From the NCBI RefSeq assembly GCF_029633825.1, contig NZ_CP090640.1, forward strand, positions 1 through 64,000: a DNA stretch of 64,000 nucleotides, read 5' to 3'. Below, piece by piece: positions 21,097-31,154 of the stretch. The position numbers were made by a program, and so were the translations under genes. The notes under the pieces are model-generated. The model searched no databases and had not been told where the DNA came from. It was given only the letters and a program-made list of their open reading frames with translations. How positions within the stretch are numbered: the first letter of the stretch is position 1; each line of letters opens with the position of its first letter. This DNA is from Burkholderia contaminans (GTDB lineage: Bacteria > Pseudomonadota > Gammaproteobacteria > Burkholderiales > Burkholderiaceae).

Positions 21097-22565
21097 TACA
21101 GCGGCAGCGTGTGACGAATTGCCTGCAGGCAGGCCGTCAGCAGCGGGCTCGGGATCAGGCCGAGCGCGACGACCGCGAGGCCGTTCAGCACGAGGATCGT
21201 GCGCTTGCAGAAATCGCCCGAGATCGGCGTCGTATCCTGCGGTGCATCGAAGTACATCAGCTTCACGATGCGCAGGTAGTAGAACGCGCCGAACAGCGAC
21301 GTGATCACGGCCAGCACGGCCAGCCACGTGAGGCCCGCATTGACGGTCGCCTCGAGCACGGCGAGCTTCGCGTAGAAGCCGACGGTCGGCGGAATACCGG
21401 CCAGCGAGAACATCATGACCATCATCACGAACGCGAACACCGGGCTGCGCTTGTTGAGGCCCTTGAAGTCGTCGATCGTTTCGGCTTCGAAATCGCGGCG
21501 TGCGAGCAGCATCACCACGCCGAACGAGCCGAGCGTCGTGATCAGGTAGACGATCGCGTAGAACATCGCCGAGCTGTATGCGTTCGCCGGTGCCGTTGCG
21601 TCGCCCTTCACGATGCCTGCGAGCAGGCCGAGCAGGACGAAGCCCATGTTCGAGATCGCCGAGTACGCAAGCATCCGCTTGATGTTGCGCTGGACGATAC
21701 CCGTGATGTTGCCGACGATCAGCGACAGCGCGGCCAGGATCACGAGCGCGGTCTGCCAGTTCTGTGCGAGCGGCAGCAGGCCCATCACCAGGAAGCGCAG
21801 GCCCCACGCGAACGCGGCAACCTTCGGGCCGCCGCCGACGAACAGCGTCATCGCGGTCGGTGCACCCTGGTAGACGTCCGGCACCCACATGTGGAACGGC
21901 ACTGCGCCGAGCTTGAACGCGATACCGGCGACGATGAAGACCACGCCGAACATCAGCACGGCCGCGTCGGTGTTGCCGCCGACCGCCTTGTACACCTCGC
22001 CCAGCTCGAGCGAGCCGGTCGCACCGTACAGCATCGAGATGCCGTACAGCACGAAACCCGACGCGAGCGCGCCCAGCACGTAGTACTTCATCGCCGCTTC
22101 GCTCGACTGTGCGGCATCGCGGCGCAGCGCGATGACGGCGTACAGCGACAGCGACATCAGTTCGAGACCGAGATACAGCGTCAGGAAGTTGTTGCCCGAC
22201 ACCATGACCAGCTGACCGAGCAGCGAGAACATGCCGAGCAGGAACACGTCACCCCGGAACATGTCGCGATCTTCGAGGTACTTGCGCGAATAGACGAGCG
22301 AGACCGCGAAACCGAACGACACGACGGCCTTCATCATGCTCGCGAACGAGTCGACGACGACCATCTTCGAGAAGAAGTAGTACTGCTGCGGGTCGAGTGC
22401 CTGCACCGCGAACCACACGCCGGCGACGACCGACGATACGACCGCGATCAGATAAGTCAGGCGGCGGCCGGAGGCGCCGGTAAAGGTGTCGTTCAGCCAT
22501 GCGACGACGATGGCGGCTAGCACCAGCGCGTCAGGCAACAGAACATTCATAGGGGCGTTTTGCAT
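21096..22565 (-). CDS. nuoN: NADH-quinone oxidoreductase subunit N
   Basis: The 489-residue antiporter-like membrane subunit of complex I has many transmembrane helices and conserved segments such as LGLELMSLSLYAVIAL, GAVPFHMWVPDVYQGAPT and KRMLAYSAISNMGFVLLG, which hold the lysines and glutamate used for proton translocation. The first ATG has GGAGG about 11 bp upstream; an ATG five codons later is also possible. It is the last core nuo gene and overlaps DUF2818 by one base. Confidence 0.96.
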   Translation of the reverse strand: MQNAPMNVLLPDALVLAAIVVAWLNDTFTGASGRRLTYLIAVVSSVVAGVWFAVQALDPQQYYFFSKMVVVDSFASMMKAVVSFGFAVSLVYSRKYLEDRDMFRGDVFLLGMFSLLGQLVMVSGNNFLTLYLGLELMSLSLYAVIALRRDAAQSSEAAMKYYVLGALASGFVLYGISMLYGATGSLELGEVYKAVGGNTDAAVLMFGVVFIVAGIAFKLGAVPFHMWVPDVYQGAPTAMTLFVGGGPKVAAFAWGLRFLVMGLLPLAQNWQTALVILAALSLIVGNITGIVQRNIKRMLAYSAISNMGFVLLGLLAGIVKGDATAPANAYSSAMFYAIVYLITTLGSFGVVMLLARRDFEAETIDDFKGLNKRSPVFAFVMMVMMFSLAGIPPTVGFYAKLAVLEATVNAGLTWLAVLAVITSLFGAFYYLRIVKLMYFDAPQDTTPISGDFCKRTILVLNGLAVVALGLIPSPLLTACLQAIRHTLPL

Positions 22566-22589
22566 GATCTTGAGTTCCTCCGCTCGCGA

Positions 22590-24080
22590 TTACTGGGCCA
22601 GCGGCAGCTTCGACTGCGCGACGTGGGAGAGGAGGTTTTCCACGGAAACGTGCATCACGTCGGTGAAAGGCTTCGGATACAGGCCCATCAGCAGCGTGAA
22701 CGCGGCGAGCACGGCCAGCATCAGGAATTCGCGACGGCCGATGTCCTTCAGCTTGGCGACGTGATCGTTCGCAACCGCGCCGAAGTACACGCGCTTGTAC
22801 ATCCACAGCGTGTAGGCCGCGCCGAGGATCAGCGTGAATGCCGCGCCGAATGCGATCCAGAAGTTGTACTGGACGGCAGCGAGAATCACCATGAACTCGC
22901 CGACGAAACCGGACGTACCCGGCAGGCCGCAGTTGGCCATCGAGAACAGCATCGCGAAGGCCGCGAACTTCGGCATCACGTTGACGACACCACCGTAGTC
23001 GGCGATCTGGCGCGAGTGCACGCGGTCGTACAGCACGCCGATGCAGAGGAACATCGCGCCCGACACGAAGCCGTGCGAGATCATCTGGATGATCGCGCCT
23101 TCGACGCCGAGCTGGTTGAAGATGAAGAAGCCGAGCGTGACGAAGCCCATGTGCGCGATCGACGAATACGCGACCAGCTTCTTCATGTCGGCCTGCACCA
23201 TCGCGACGAGGCCGATGTAGATCACCGCGATCAGCGACAGCGTGATCACGACGGGCGCCAGGAAATGGCTCGCGTCAGGCGTGATCGGCAACGAGAAACG
23301 CAGGAAACCGTAGGCACCGAGCTTCAGCATGATCGCAGCCAGCACGACCGAGCCGCCCGTCGGCGCTTCCACGTGCGCGTCCGGCAGCCAGGTGTGGACC
23401 GGCCACATCGGCACCTTCACCGCGAACGCGAGGAAGAACGCAATGAACAACAGTATCTGCGGCGTCATCGCGATCTTGGCGTTCTGCCACGTCGCGAGGT
23501 CGAACGAATGCGTTTCCGTGTACAGGTAGATCAGCGCAACCAGCATCAGCAGCGAGCCGGCCAGCGTGTACAGGAAGAACTTGAAGGCCGCATACACGCG
23601 GTTCGGGCCGCCCCACACGCCGATGATGATGTACATCGGGATCAGGGTCGCTTCGAAGAACACGTAGAACAGCAGGCCGTCGGCCGCCGAGAAGACGCCG
23701 ATCATGATCCCGGACAGGATCAGGAACGCCGCGAGGTACTGCGCGACGTTCTCGGTGATCACTTCCCATGCGGCGATCACGACGATCACCGTGATCAGCG
23801 CGGTCAGCACGACGAACCACATCGAGATGCCGTCGACGCCGAGGTGATACGCGATGTCGAAGCGTTCGATCCAGGTCGACTTCTCGACGAACTGCAGCGC
23901 AGCCGTGCTCGAGTCGAAGCCCGTGATCAGCGGGATCGTGACCGCCAGGCCGAGCAGCGAACCGATCAGCGCGATCCAGCGGGCCGTCCCCGGATTTTTG
24001 TCGTTACCCACCGCAAGCACGAGGAGGCCGAAAACGATCGGCAGCCAGATCGCGGTACTGAGAATCGGAAAAGCGTGCAT
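22590..24080 (-). CDS. nuoM: NADH-quinone oxidoreductase subunit M
   Basis: The 496-residue proton-pumping, antiporter-like subunit of complex I has signature segments AFFLAFAVKVPMWPVHTWLP, DAHVEAPTGGSVVLAAIMLK and KKLVAYSSIAHMGFVTLG. Glutamate 144-type and lysine 234-type residues of the family lie in these blocks. It sits 24 bp before nuoN and 16 bp after nuoL. Length is normal (E. coli 509). Confidence 0.96.
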   Translation of the reverse strand: MHAFPILSTAIWLPIVFGLLVLAVGNDKNPGTARWIALIGSLLGLAVTIPLITGFDSSTAALQFVEKSTWIERFDIAYHLGVDGISMWFVVLTALITVIVVIAAWEVITENVAQYLAAFLILSGIMIGVFSAADGLLFYVFFEATLIPMYIIIGVWGGPNRVYAAFKFFLYTLAGSLLMLVALIYLYTETHSFDLATWQNAKIAMTPQILLFIAFFLAFAVKVPMWPVHTWLPDAHVEAPTGGSVVLAAIMLKLGAYGFLRFSLPITPDASHFLAPVVITLSLIAVIYIGLVAMVQADMKKLVAYSSIAHMGFVTLGFFIFNQLGVEGAIIQMISHGFVSGAMFLCIGVLYDRVHSRQIADYGGVVNVMPKFAAFAMLFSMANCGLPGTSGFVGEFMVILAAVQYNFWIAFGAAFTLILGAAYTLWMYKRVYFGAVANDHVAKLKDIGRREFLMLAVLAAFTLLMGLYPKPFTDVMHVSVENLLSHVAQSKLPLAQ

Positions 24081-24096
24081 TAAGTTGTCCCCCGCC

Positions 24097-26151
24097 TTAT
24101 TTGCCGCCGAGCGTTACAAACAGGGTCAGGAGCCCCAGCATGCCGATGATCATGGCGAACGCGTAGTGATAGATGTAACCGGATTGGAGGAAGCGGATCA
24201 CGCCGGCGAACCAGCCGATGAACCGGGCGCTGCCATTGACGAGGCCGTCGATCACCACGACGTCACCCTCCTTCCACAGGCCGCGGCCGATCGCCACCGA
24301 ACCACGGGCGAACACCACTTCGTTGATCTTGTCCATGTAGTACTTGTTGTCCAGCAGCGTGTAGATCGGGCCGAACGCGCGGCGGATCGACGCCGGCAGT
24401 TCCGGACGCTTCAGGTACAGGAACCAGGCGACAACGACACCGGCAAGCGCGAGCCAGACCGGCAGACCCGACACCGAGTGCAGGCCCATGCCCACCCAGC
24501 CGTGGAACTCCTCGGCCATCTCGGCCAGGGCCGGATGGTTTTCGCCGATGAAGATCACCTTGTCGAATGCAACGCCGTGCTGGAAGAAGTCGCCGAACAG
24601 CATCGGGCTGATCGCGATCGCACCGATGATGACCGACGGGATCGCCAGCAGGACCAGCGGAACCCACACGACCCACGGGGTCTCGTGCGGTTCGTGCGCG
24701 TGGTCGTCATGACCGTGGCCATGGCCGTGGTCGTCGTGGCCGTGCGCAGCCGCCATGCCCATCGGCGATTCCGGATGCTTCGGCTTGCGGAAGCGCTCTT
24801 CGCCGTGGAACACCAGGAAGTACATGCGGAACGAGTACAGCGCCGTGACGAACACGCTCGCGACGACCGCGAAGTACGCGAAGCCCGAACCCGGCAGGTG
24901 CGACAGCTTCACCGCGTCGATGATCGAGTCCTTCGAATAGAAGCCCGAGAAGAACGGCGTACCGATCAGCGCGAGCGAACCGACGAGCGACGTGATCCAC
25001 GTGATCGGCATGTACTTGCGCAGGCCGCCCATGTTGCGCATGTCCTGGTCGTGGTGCATGCCCATGATGACCGAGCCGGCGCCGAGGAACAGCAGTGCCT
25101 TGAAGAACGCGTGCGTCATCAGGTGGAACACGGCGACCGGGTAAGCGGACACGCCGAGCGCGACGGTCATGTAGCCGAGCTGCGACAGCGTCGAGTACGC
25201 GACCACACGCTTGATGTCGTTCTGGACGATCCCGAGGAAGCCCATGAAGAGTGCCGTGATCGCGCCGATCACCGTGATGAACGACAGCGCGGTATCCGAC
25301 AGCTCGAACAGCGGCGACATGCGCGACACCATGAAGATGCCGGCGGTGACCATCGTCGCCGCGTGAATCAGCGCGGAGATCGGGGTCGGGCCTTCCATCG
25401 AGTCCGGCAGCCACACGTGCAGCGGGAACTGGGCCGATTTACCCATCGCGCCGATGAACAGGCAGATACAGGCAACGGTCAGCAGGCCCCAGTCGGTGCC
25501 CGGGAAGTGCAGGCTCGCGAGTTCCGCGCGCTTTGCGAACACTTCGCCGTAGTTCATCGAGCCGGCGAACGCGAGCAGCAGGCCGATGCCGAGCAGGAAG
25601 CCGAAGTCGCCCACGCGGTTCACGAGGAACGCCTTCATGTTCGCGTAGATCGCGCTCTCACGCGTGAAGTAGAAGCCGATCAGCAGGTACGACACCAGAC
25701 CCACCGCTTCCCAGCCGAAGAACAGCTGCAGGAAGTTGTTGCTCATCACGAGCATCAGCATCGAGAACGTGAACAGCGAAATGTACGAGAAGAAGCGCTG
25801 GTAGCCGTCTTCTTCCGCCATGTAGCCGATCGTGTACACGTGCACCATCAGCGAGACGAAGGTCACGACGACCATCATCATCGCGGTCAGCGAATCGACG
25901 AGGAAGCCGACTTCGAGCTTCAGCGAACCGACGTTCATCCATTCGTAGACGGTCGCGTTGAAGCTTGCGCCGCCCATCACGTCGAAGAAGACTTTCGCCG
26001 ACAGGAGGAACGCGATCATTACGCCGAGGATCGTGATCCGGTGTGCGCCCTTGCGCCCGACTGCGTTCCCGAACAGCCCCGCAATCAGCGAGCCGGCCAG
26101 CGGAGCGAGCGGAATCGCCAGCAGCAGGTTTTCATTGAGTGTCGTTGACAT
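24097..26151 (-). CDS. nuoL: NADH-quinone oxidoreductase subunit L, with a His-rich insertion
   Basis: The 684-residue antiporter-like subunit has the long lateral helix at its C-terminus. Conserved blocks include GWEAVGLVSYLLIGFYF, GKSAQFPLHVWLPDSMEGPT, SALIHAATMVTAG and KRVVAYSTLSQLGYM. It is longer than E. coli NuoL (613), partly because of a loop at about residues 468-490 with nine histidines interleaved with Gly, Asp and Glu (starting HGHDDHGHGHGHDDH). That loop could bind metal ions but may be neutral. The gene lies 17 bp after nuoK. Confidence 0.96.
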   Translation of the reverse strand: MSTTLNENLLLAIPLAPLAGSLIAGLFGNAVGRKGAHRITILGVMIAFLLSAKVFFDVMGGASFNATVYEWMNVGSLKLEVGFLVDSLTAMMMVVVTFVSLMVHVYTIGYMAEEDGYQRFFSYISLFTFSMLMLVMSNNFLQLFFGWEAVGLVSYLLIGFYFTRESAIYANMKAFLVNRVGDFGFLLGIGLLLAFAGSMNYGEVFAKRAELASLHFPGTDWGLLTVACICLFIGAMGKSAQFPLHVWLPDSMEGPTPISALIHAATMVTAGIFMVSRMSPLFELSDTALSFITVIGAITALFMGFLGIVQNDIKRVVAYSTLSQLGYMTVALGVSAYPVAVFHLMTHAFFKALLFLGAGSVIMGMHHDQDMRNMGGLRKYMPITWITSLVGSLALIGTPFFSGFYSKDSIIDAVKLSHLPGSGFAYFAVVASVFVTALYSFRMYFLVFHGEERFRKPKHPESPMGMAAAHGHDDHGHGHGHDDHAHEPHETPWVVWVPLVLLAIPSVIIGAIAISPMLFGDFFQHGVAFDKVIFIGENHPALAEMAEEFHGWVGMGLHSVSGLPVWLALAGVVVAWFLYLKRPELPASIRRAFGPIYTLLDNKYYMDKINEVVFARGSVAIGRGLWKEGDVVVIDGLVNGSARFIGWFAGVIRFLQSGYIYHYAFAMIIGMLGLLTLFVTLGGK

Positions 26152-26168
26152 AACAGCGTTGCCTGAAA

Positions 26169-26474
26169 TTAACCTTTGAGCTGATCGAGATCCTCGACAT
26201 TGATCGTGTCGAGCTTACGGAACAGGGTCACCAGAATCGCGAGACCGATCGCGGCTTCCGCTGCGGCGACGGTCAGCACGAAGAACACGAAAATCTGGCC
26301 GTGCACATCGCCGAGGTAATGCGAAAACGCGACGAAGTTGGTGTTCACCGCCAGCAGCATCAGTTCGATCGACATCAGGATGATGATGACGTTGCGGCGG
26401 TTCAGGAAAATCCCGACGATCGCGATCGCAAAGAGGATCGCGCCGAGCACGAGGTAATGAGCAAGAGTCAGCAT
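26169..26474 (-). CDS. nuoK: NADH-quinone oxidoreductase subunit K
   Basis: The 101-residue protein has three transmembrane helices. Conserved acidic residues lie within helices 2 and 3 ([16 protein letters not shown] and [17 protein letters not shown]), as in the MrpC-like NuoK family, where two glutamates take part in proton transfer. Length equals the E. coli protein (100). It is 17 bp downstream of nuoJ and 17 bp upstream of nuoL. Confidence 0.97.
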   Translation of the reverse strand: MLTLAHYLVLGAILFAIAIVGIFLNRRNVIIILMSIELMLLAVNTNFVAFSHYLGDVHGQIFVFFVLTVAAAEAAIGLAILVTLFRKLDTINVEDLDQLKG

Positions 26475-26491
26475 GTTTTCTTTTCCTCCGC

Positions 26492-27142
26492 TTAGCCGTT
26501 GGTGCCCGAACCGGCTTCGCTCTGCGCCGTTTCCGGCTGCGGCTTGTCCGCTTCCATCTTCACGAGGCGCACGCGGTCGTTGCGGCGCACCTTGACCTGA
26601 TCCGACACACGCTGGCGCTTGCTGTCCTTGCCCTTGCGCTCGGTCAGCCCGATCGCGGCAATGATCGCGACCAGCAGCACGAGGCCTGCGATTTCAAACG
26701 CGAAGATGTAGTCGGTGTAGATCACCTTGCCGATCAGGCGCGTGTTCGACCAGTTGGCCATCTCGCCGGTGGCCATCGCGTGCACCGTCTGCGTGTCGCC
26801 GTAGCCGCGCCACAGGATCAGCGCCGTTTCGATCACGATGATCGCGCCGACCACGGTCGCCATCGGCACAAAGCGCTTGAAGTCACGGCGCAGGTAGTCG
26901 ATGTTGATGTCCAGCATCATCACGACGAACAGGAACAGCACCATCACGGCGCCCACGTAGACCAGCACCAGCAGGATCGCGAGGAACTCCGCTTCCAGCA
27001 GCATCCAGATCGCGGCGGCGTTGAAGAACGCCAGCACAAGGAAAAGCGCAGACGCCACCGGGTTGCGCGAAGTGATCACCTTCAGCCCTGATACCACCAG
27101 GAGCAGCGCGAAGATGTAGAACAGTACGGTCGTGAATTCCAT
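26492..27142 (-). CDS. nuoJ: NADH-quinone oxidoreductase subunit J
   Basis: The 216-residue product has five hydrophobic helices, including [18 protein letters not shown], the pi-bulge helix TM3 of NuoJ that couples quinone reduction to pumping. A polar C-terminal tail of about 45 residues (after the last helix, [15 protein letters not shown]) is longer than in E. coli (184 residues in total). It is separated from nuoI by a 112-bp gap that holds a hairpin. Confidence 0.95.
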   Translation of the reverse strand: MEFTTVLFYIFALLLVVSGLKVITSRNPVASALFLVLAFFNAAAIWMLLEAEFLAILLVLVYVGAVMVLFLFVVMMLDINIDYLRRDFKRFVPMATVVGAIIVIETALILWRGYGDTQTVHAMATGEMANWSNTRLIGKVIYTDYIFAFEIAGLVLLVAIIAAIGLTERKGKDSKRQRVSDQVKVRRNDRVRLVKMEADKPQPETAQSEAGSGTNG

Positions 27143-27220
27143 GATTACCGGTTCATCGTTAGGCCATAGTCAGGCGCGGCTTGCGGGACGCTCTCGCGTG
27201 CCGCACCCGTCGCGGCGGCT

Positions 27221-27239
27221 CGGCCCTGGCTTCGGGCCG
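27221..27239 (-). other. Stem-loop in the nuoI-nuoJ gap
   Basis: Arms CGGCCC and GGGCCG (27221-27226 and 27234-27239) flank a 7-nt loop within the 112-bp intercistronic gap. It may be an mRNA processing or stability element; no open reading frame is supported in the gap. Confidence 0.45.
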
Positions 27240-27254
27240 GCACTGCAAACACAA

Positions 27255-27743
27255 TCAACGATACGGCGCGTCGGCAGCCTTCGCCGCGGCGATGTCCTTC
27301 TCGTAGCGATCGCCCACCGCGAGCAGCATTTCCTTGGTGAAATACAGGTCGCCGCGCTTTTCGCCGTGGTACTCGAGAATCTGCGTCTCGACGATCGAAT
27401 CGACCGGGCAGCTCTCTTCGCAGAAACCGCAGAAGATGCACTTCGTCAGGTCGATGTCGTAGCGCGTCGTGCGGCGCGTGTTGTCCGCGCGCGTTTCCGA
27501 TTCGATCGTGATCGCCATCGCGGGGCATACGGCCTCGCACAGCTTGCACGCGATGCAGCGCTCTTCGCCGTTTTCGTAGCGGCGCAGCGCGTGCAGCCCG
27601 CGGAAACGCGGCGAAATCGGCGTCTTTTCTTCCGGGAACTGCACGGTGACCTTGCGCTTGAACGTGTAACGACCGGTCAGCGCGAGCCCCTGCAGGAGCT
27701 CGGTCAGGAAGAAGGTCTTAAAGAAGTGTTGGATTGCGCTCAT
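27255..27743 (-). CDS. nuoI: NADH-quinone oxidoreductase subunit I (ferredoxin-type)
   Basis: The 162-residue peripheral-arm subunit has two 4Fe-4S motifs: [12 protein letters not shown] and [12 protein letters not shown], which hold clusters N6a and N6b and pass electrons towards NuoB. Length is normal for alpha/beta-proteobacteria and mitochondria (E. coli 180). It is 12 bp downstream of nuoH. Confidence 0.97.
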
Positions 27744-27755
27744 GATTTCGTCCGA

Positions 27756-28823
27756 TTACTTCACCCAGATGTTGAGCGGCGACATCATCCAGAAGCCGAC
27801 CACGACCACCCAGACCACCGTGACGGGCAGGAATACCTTCCAGCCCAGGCGCATGATCTGGTCGTAACGGAAACGCGGGAACGTCGCGCGAACCCAGATG
27901 AACACCGACAGCAGCGCGAATATCTTCAGCACCAGCCAGAAGATGCCCGGAATGAACGACAGGAATTCGAACGGTGCATCCCAGCCGCCGAGGAACAGCG
28001 TCGCGGTCAGCGCCGAGATCACGATCATGTTGATGTACTCGGCGAGGAAGAACAGCGCGAACGCCATACCCGAGTAATCGATCATGTGGCCGGCAACGAT
28101 TTCCGACTCCCCTTCCACCACGTCGAACGGGTGGCGGTTCGTTTCGGCAATGCCCGAGATGAAGTACACGACGAACGCCGGCAGCAGCGGCAGCCAGTTC
28201 CACGACAGGAAGTTCACGCCGTGGCCCGCGAAGAAGCCGTGCTGCTGCGAACCGACGATTTCCGACAGGTTCAGGCTGCCGGCCGTCATCAGCACCAGCA
28301 CCAGCGCGAAGCCCATCGAGATTTCGTACGACACCATCTGTGCCGCGGCGCGCATCGCACCGAGGAACGCGTACTTCGAGTTCGATGCCCAGCCTGCGAG
28401 AATCACCGCGTACACGCCGATCGACGAGATCGCCATCGCGTACAGCAGGCCCGCGTTCACGTTCGCGAGGACCGCTTCGGCCTGGAACGGGATCACGGCC
28501 CACACGGCGAACGCCGGCACGACGGTCATCACCGGCGCGATCAGGTACAGCCAGCGGCTGGCGGCGCTCGGCTGAATGACTTCCTTCAGCAGCAGCTTCA
28601 GCACGTCGGCGATCGGCTGCAGCAGGCCGCCGGGGCCGACGCGGTTCGGACCGAGACGCACGTGCATCCAGCCGATCAGCTTGCGTTCCCACAGAATCAG
28701 GTACGCGACGCACAGCAGGATGACGACGGAGACGACGAGGATGCGCACGATTGCCCACACCGTCGGCCATGCGAAGCCGAGAAGCTGGGACCCGCCCGCG
28801 TTGATCGTATCGAACAAGCTCAT
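27756..28823 (-). CDS. nuoH: NADH-quinone oxidoreductase subunit H
   Basis: The 355-residue membrane subunit has about eight helices and lines the quinone chamber. The signature [20 protein letters not shown] is near residue 46, followed by conserved charged loops ([27 protein letters not shown]). The ATG directly abuts the nuoG stop (TAAATG). Length is close to the mitochondrial and beta-proteobacterial norm. Confidence 0.97.
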   Translation of the reverse strand: MSLFDTINAGGSQLLGFAWPTVWAIVRILVVSVVILLCVAYLILWERKLIGWMHVRLGPNRVGPGGLLQPIADVLKLLLKEVIQPSAASRWLYLIAPVMTVVPAFAVWAVIPFQAEAVLANVNAGLLYAMAISSIGVYAVILAGWASNSKYAFLGAMRAAAQMVSYEISMGFALVLVLMTAGSLNLSEIVGSQQHGFFAGHGVNFLSWNWLPLLPAFVVYFISGIAETNRHPFDVVEGESEIVAGHMIDYSGMAFALFFLAEYINMIVISALTATLFLGGWDAPFEFLSFIPGIFWLVLKIFALLSVFIWVRATFPRFRYDQIMRLGWKVFLPVTVVWVVVVGFWMMSPLNIWVK

Positions 28824-31154
28824 TTACGCCTTCTCCACCACCAGTTCACCGGACAGGCCACCGAGCGCTGCGCCGGCAGGCGTCGCCGCCGATACGCGAA
28901 CGACGGTCTCCGCAAGATTCGCGTCGCGCACGGCCGGCAACTGCACCGCACGCTCGCCCTGGCGCACGCGCACGGCGTCGCCTTCCTTCAAGCCCAGCTT
29001 GTCGAACAGCGCAGCCGGCAGTGCCGCGGCATTCGCCGCCTTCGCAGCGGCCGTCAGGTGCAGCGCACCTGCGCGGCGCACGAGTGCGTCGGCGTGATAG
29101 ATCGGCACATCGGCCAGGCGCTCGAAACCGCCGTTCGCGGCATTCGCCGCGACGCGAACCGGTGCGACCGACGTGTGGTTCGACAGACGGCCCGCGACGC
29201 CGGCGTCGCCGAGCGCGGCGAGACGCACTTCTTCCGCGGTCTCGTATTCGAAGTTCGGCAGGCCGAGCAGGCTGCCGAGCACGCGCAGCACCTTCCAGCC
29301 CGGACGCGTGTCGCCGAGCGGGCGCACGACGCCGTTGAAGCTCTGCACGGTGCCTTCCGCATTCACGTACGTGCCGGCCGTTTCCGTGAACGGCGCAACC
29401 GGCAGCAGCACGTCGGCGTAGTCGAGGCCGTGCTTGAACGGCGACATCACGACGACCATCTCGGCCTGGTTCAGCGCGGCAAGCGCCTGCGCCGGATCGG
29501 CGGTATCGAATTCCGGTTCGACGTTCAGCAGCACGTAGCCCTTGCGCGGCTGCGCGAATGCTTCGCGCGCGTTCAGCCCGCCTTCGCCCGGCAGTGCGCC
29601 GACGACGTGCGCGCCGACCGTGTTCGCCGCTTCCGTCAGGAAGCCGAACGTGGCGCCGGTGTTGTCGGCGATCCACTTGGCGACGGCGTGCAGCTTGGCG
29701 AATTCCGGATGGCGGACCGCGACGTTGCCGAGCAGCACCGCGCGGCGTTCGCCGTTCGCGAGCGACTGGGCGACAGCCTGCGCGGCCGGCGATGCCGTGA
29801 CGCCTGCGAGCGTGTCGGGCAGTGCGACACCGCGCAGTTGCGCGACGGCCGCCGCGATACCGGCCAGCTGGTCGAGCCATGCCGACGGAGCAGCAACGAT
29901 GCGCTGCGCAGTCGGGATCAGTGCGTCGTCACCGGTCGCGTGCAGGAAGTGCAGCTTCGCACCGTTCTTCGCGGCCTGACGCAGGCGCGATGCGAACAGC
30001 GGGTGGTCGCGGCGCAGGAACGAACCGACGACGAACGCGGCGTCCACGTTCGACAGGTCGGCGATCGGCATGCCGAGCCACGGTGCGCCCTGGACCGGCG
30101 CCGAGAAATCCTGCTGACGCAGACGGAAGTCGACGTTCGGCGTCTTCAGTTCGTTGGCGAGCTGCTTCACGAGGAACAGCTCTTCGGCCGTGCTGTGCGC
30201 GCTCGCGAGCATCGCCAGCGCGTTCGCGCCGTGATCCGCGGCGATGCCCTTCAGGCCCTTCGCGACGTATTCGAGTGCGGTCTGCCAGTCGGTTTCGATC
30301 CACTGGCCGCCCTGCTTCAGCATCGGCTTCGTCAGGCGCTCTTCGCTGTTGAGGCCTTCATACGAGAAGCGATCCTTGTCCGAGATCCAGCATTCGTTGA
30401 TGGCTTCGTTCTCGAACGGCAGCACGCGCATCACGCGGTTGTTCTTCACCTGAACGACGAGGTTCGCGCCGACGGAATCGTGCGGGCTCACCGACTTGCG
30501 GCGCGACAGTTCCCACGTACGGGCGCTGTAGCGGAACGGCTTGCTGGTCAGCGCGCCGACCGGGCACAGGTCGATCATGTTGCCCGACATTTCGGAATCG
30601 ACCGTCTTGCCGACGAACGTCGTGATTTCCGAGTGCTCGCCGCGGCCCAGCATGCCGAACTCCATCACGCCGGCAATTTCCTGGCCGAAGCGGACGCAGC
30701 GCGTGCAGTGGATGCAACGCGACATTTCTTCCATCGAGATCAGCGGGCCCACGTTCTTGTGGAACACCACGCGCTTCTCTTCCGAGTAGCGCGACGACGA
30801 CTTGCCGTAGCCGACCGCCAGATCCTGCAGCTGGCATTCGCCGCCCTGATCGCAGATCGGGCAGTCGAGCGGGTGGTTGATGAGGAGGAATTCCATCACC
30901 GACTGCTGCGCCTTCACGGCCTTGTCGGATTGCGTATGGACGATCATGCCGGCCGACACGGGGGTCGCGCAGGCAGGCACGGCCTTCGGCATCTTCTCGA
31001 CTTCGACGAGACACATCCGGCAGTTGGCCGCAACCGACAGCTTCTTGTGATAGCAGAAGTGAGGAATGTACTTGTCCGCCTTGTGCGCAGCCTGGATCAC
31101 CATGCTGCCTTCGGGCACCTCGACCTTCTTGCCGTCTATTTCAAGTTCAACCAT
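28824..31154 (-). CDS. nuoG: NADH-quinone oxidoreductase subunit G
   Basis: The 776-residue iron-sulfur subunit starts with a 2Fe-2S ferredoxin domain (CYHKKLSVAANCRMC, later CATP), then the His-Cys3 cluster region (CPICDQGGEC) and a 4Fe-4S motif (CIHCTRC...CPVGAL). A molybdopterin-oxidoreductase-like domain without molybdenum follows. The cysteines that hold cluster N7 in E. coli NuoG are absent after SKPFRYSARTWEL, and the protein is shorter than the 908-residue E. coli one, as in mitochondria. It sits between nuoF and nuoH, with an 82-bp gap to nuoF. Confidence 0.96.
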   Translation of the reverse strand: MVELEIDGKKVEVPEGSMVIQAAHKADKYIPHFCYHKKLSVAANCRMCLVEVEKMPKAVPACATPVSAGMIVHTQSDKAVKAQQSVMEFLLINHPLDCPICDQGGECQLQDLAVGYGKSSSRYSEEKRVVFHKNVGPLISMEEMSRCIHCTRCVRFGQEIAGVMEFGMLGRGEHSEITTFVGKTVDSEMSGNMIDLCPVGALTSKPFRYSARTWELSRRKSVSPHDSVGANLVVQVKNNRVMRVLPFENEAINECWISDKDRFSYEGLNSEERLTKPMLKQGGQWIETDWQTALEYVAKGLKGIAADHGANALAMLASAHSTAEELFLVKQLANELKTPNVDFRLRQQDFSAPVQGAPWLGMPIADLSNVDAAFVVGSFLRRDHPLFASRLRQAAKNGAKLHFLHATGDDALIPTAQRIVAAPSAWLDQLAGIAAAVAQLRGVALPDTLAGVTASPAAQAVAQSLANGERRAVLLGNVAVRHPEFAKLHAVAKWIADNTGATFGFLTEAANTVGAHVVGALPGEGGLNAREAFAQPRKGYVLLNVEPEFDTADPAQALAALNQAEMVVVMSPFKHGLDYADVLLPVAPFTETAGTYVNAEGTVQSFNGVVRPLGDTRPGWKVLRVLGSLLGLPNFEYETAEEVRLAALGDAGVAGRLSNHTSVAPVRVAANAANGGFERLADVPIYHADALVRRAGALHLTAAAKAANAAALPAALFDKLGLKEGDAVRVRQGERAVQLPAVRDANLAETVVRVSAATPAGAALGGLSGELVVEKA

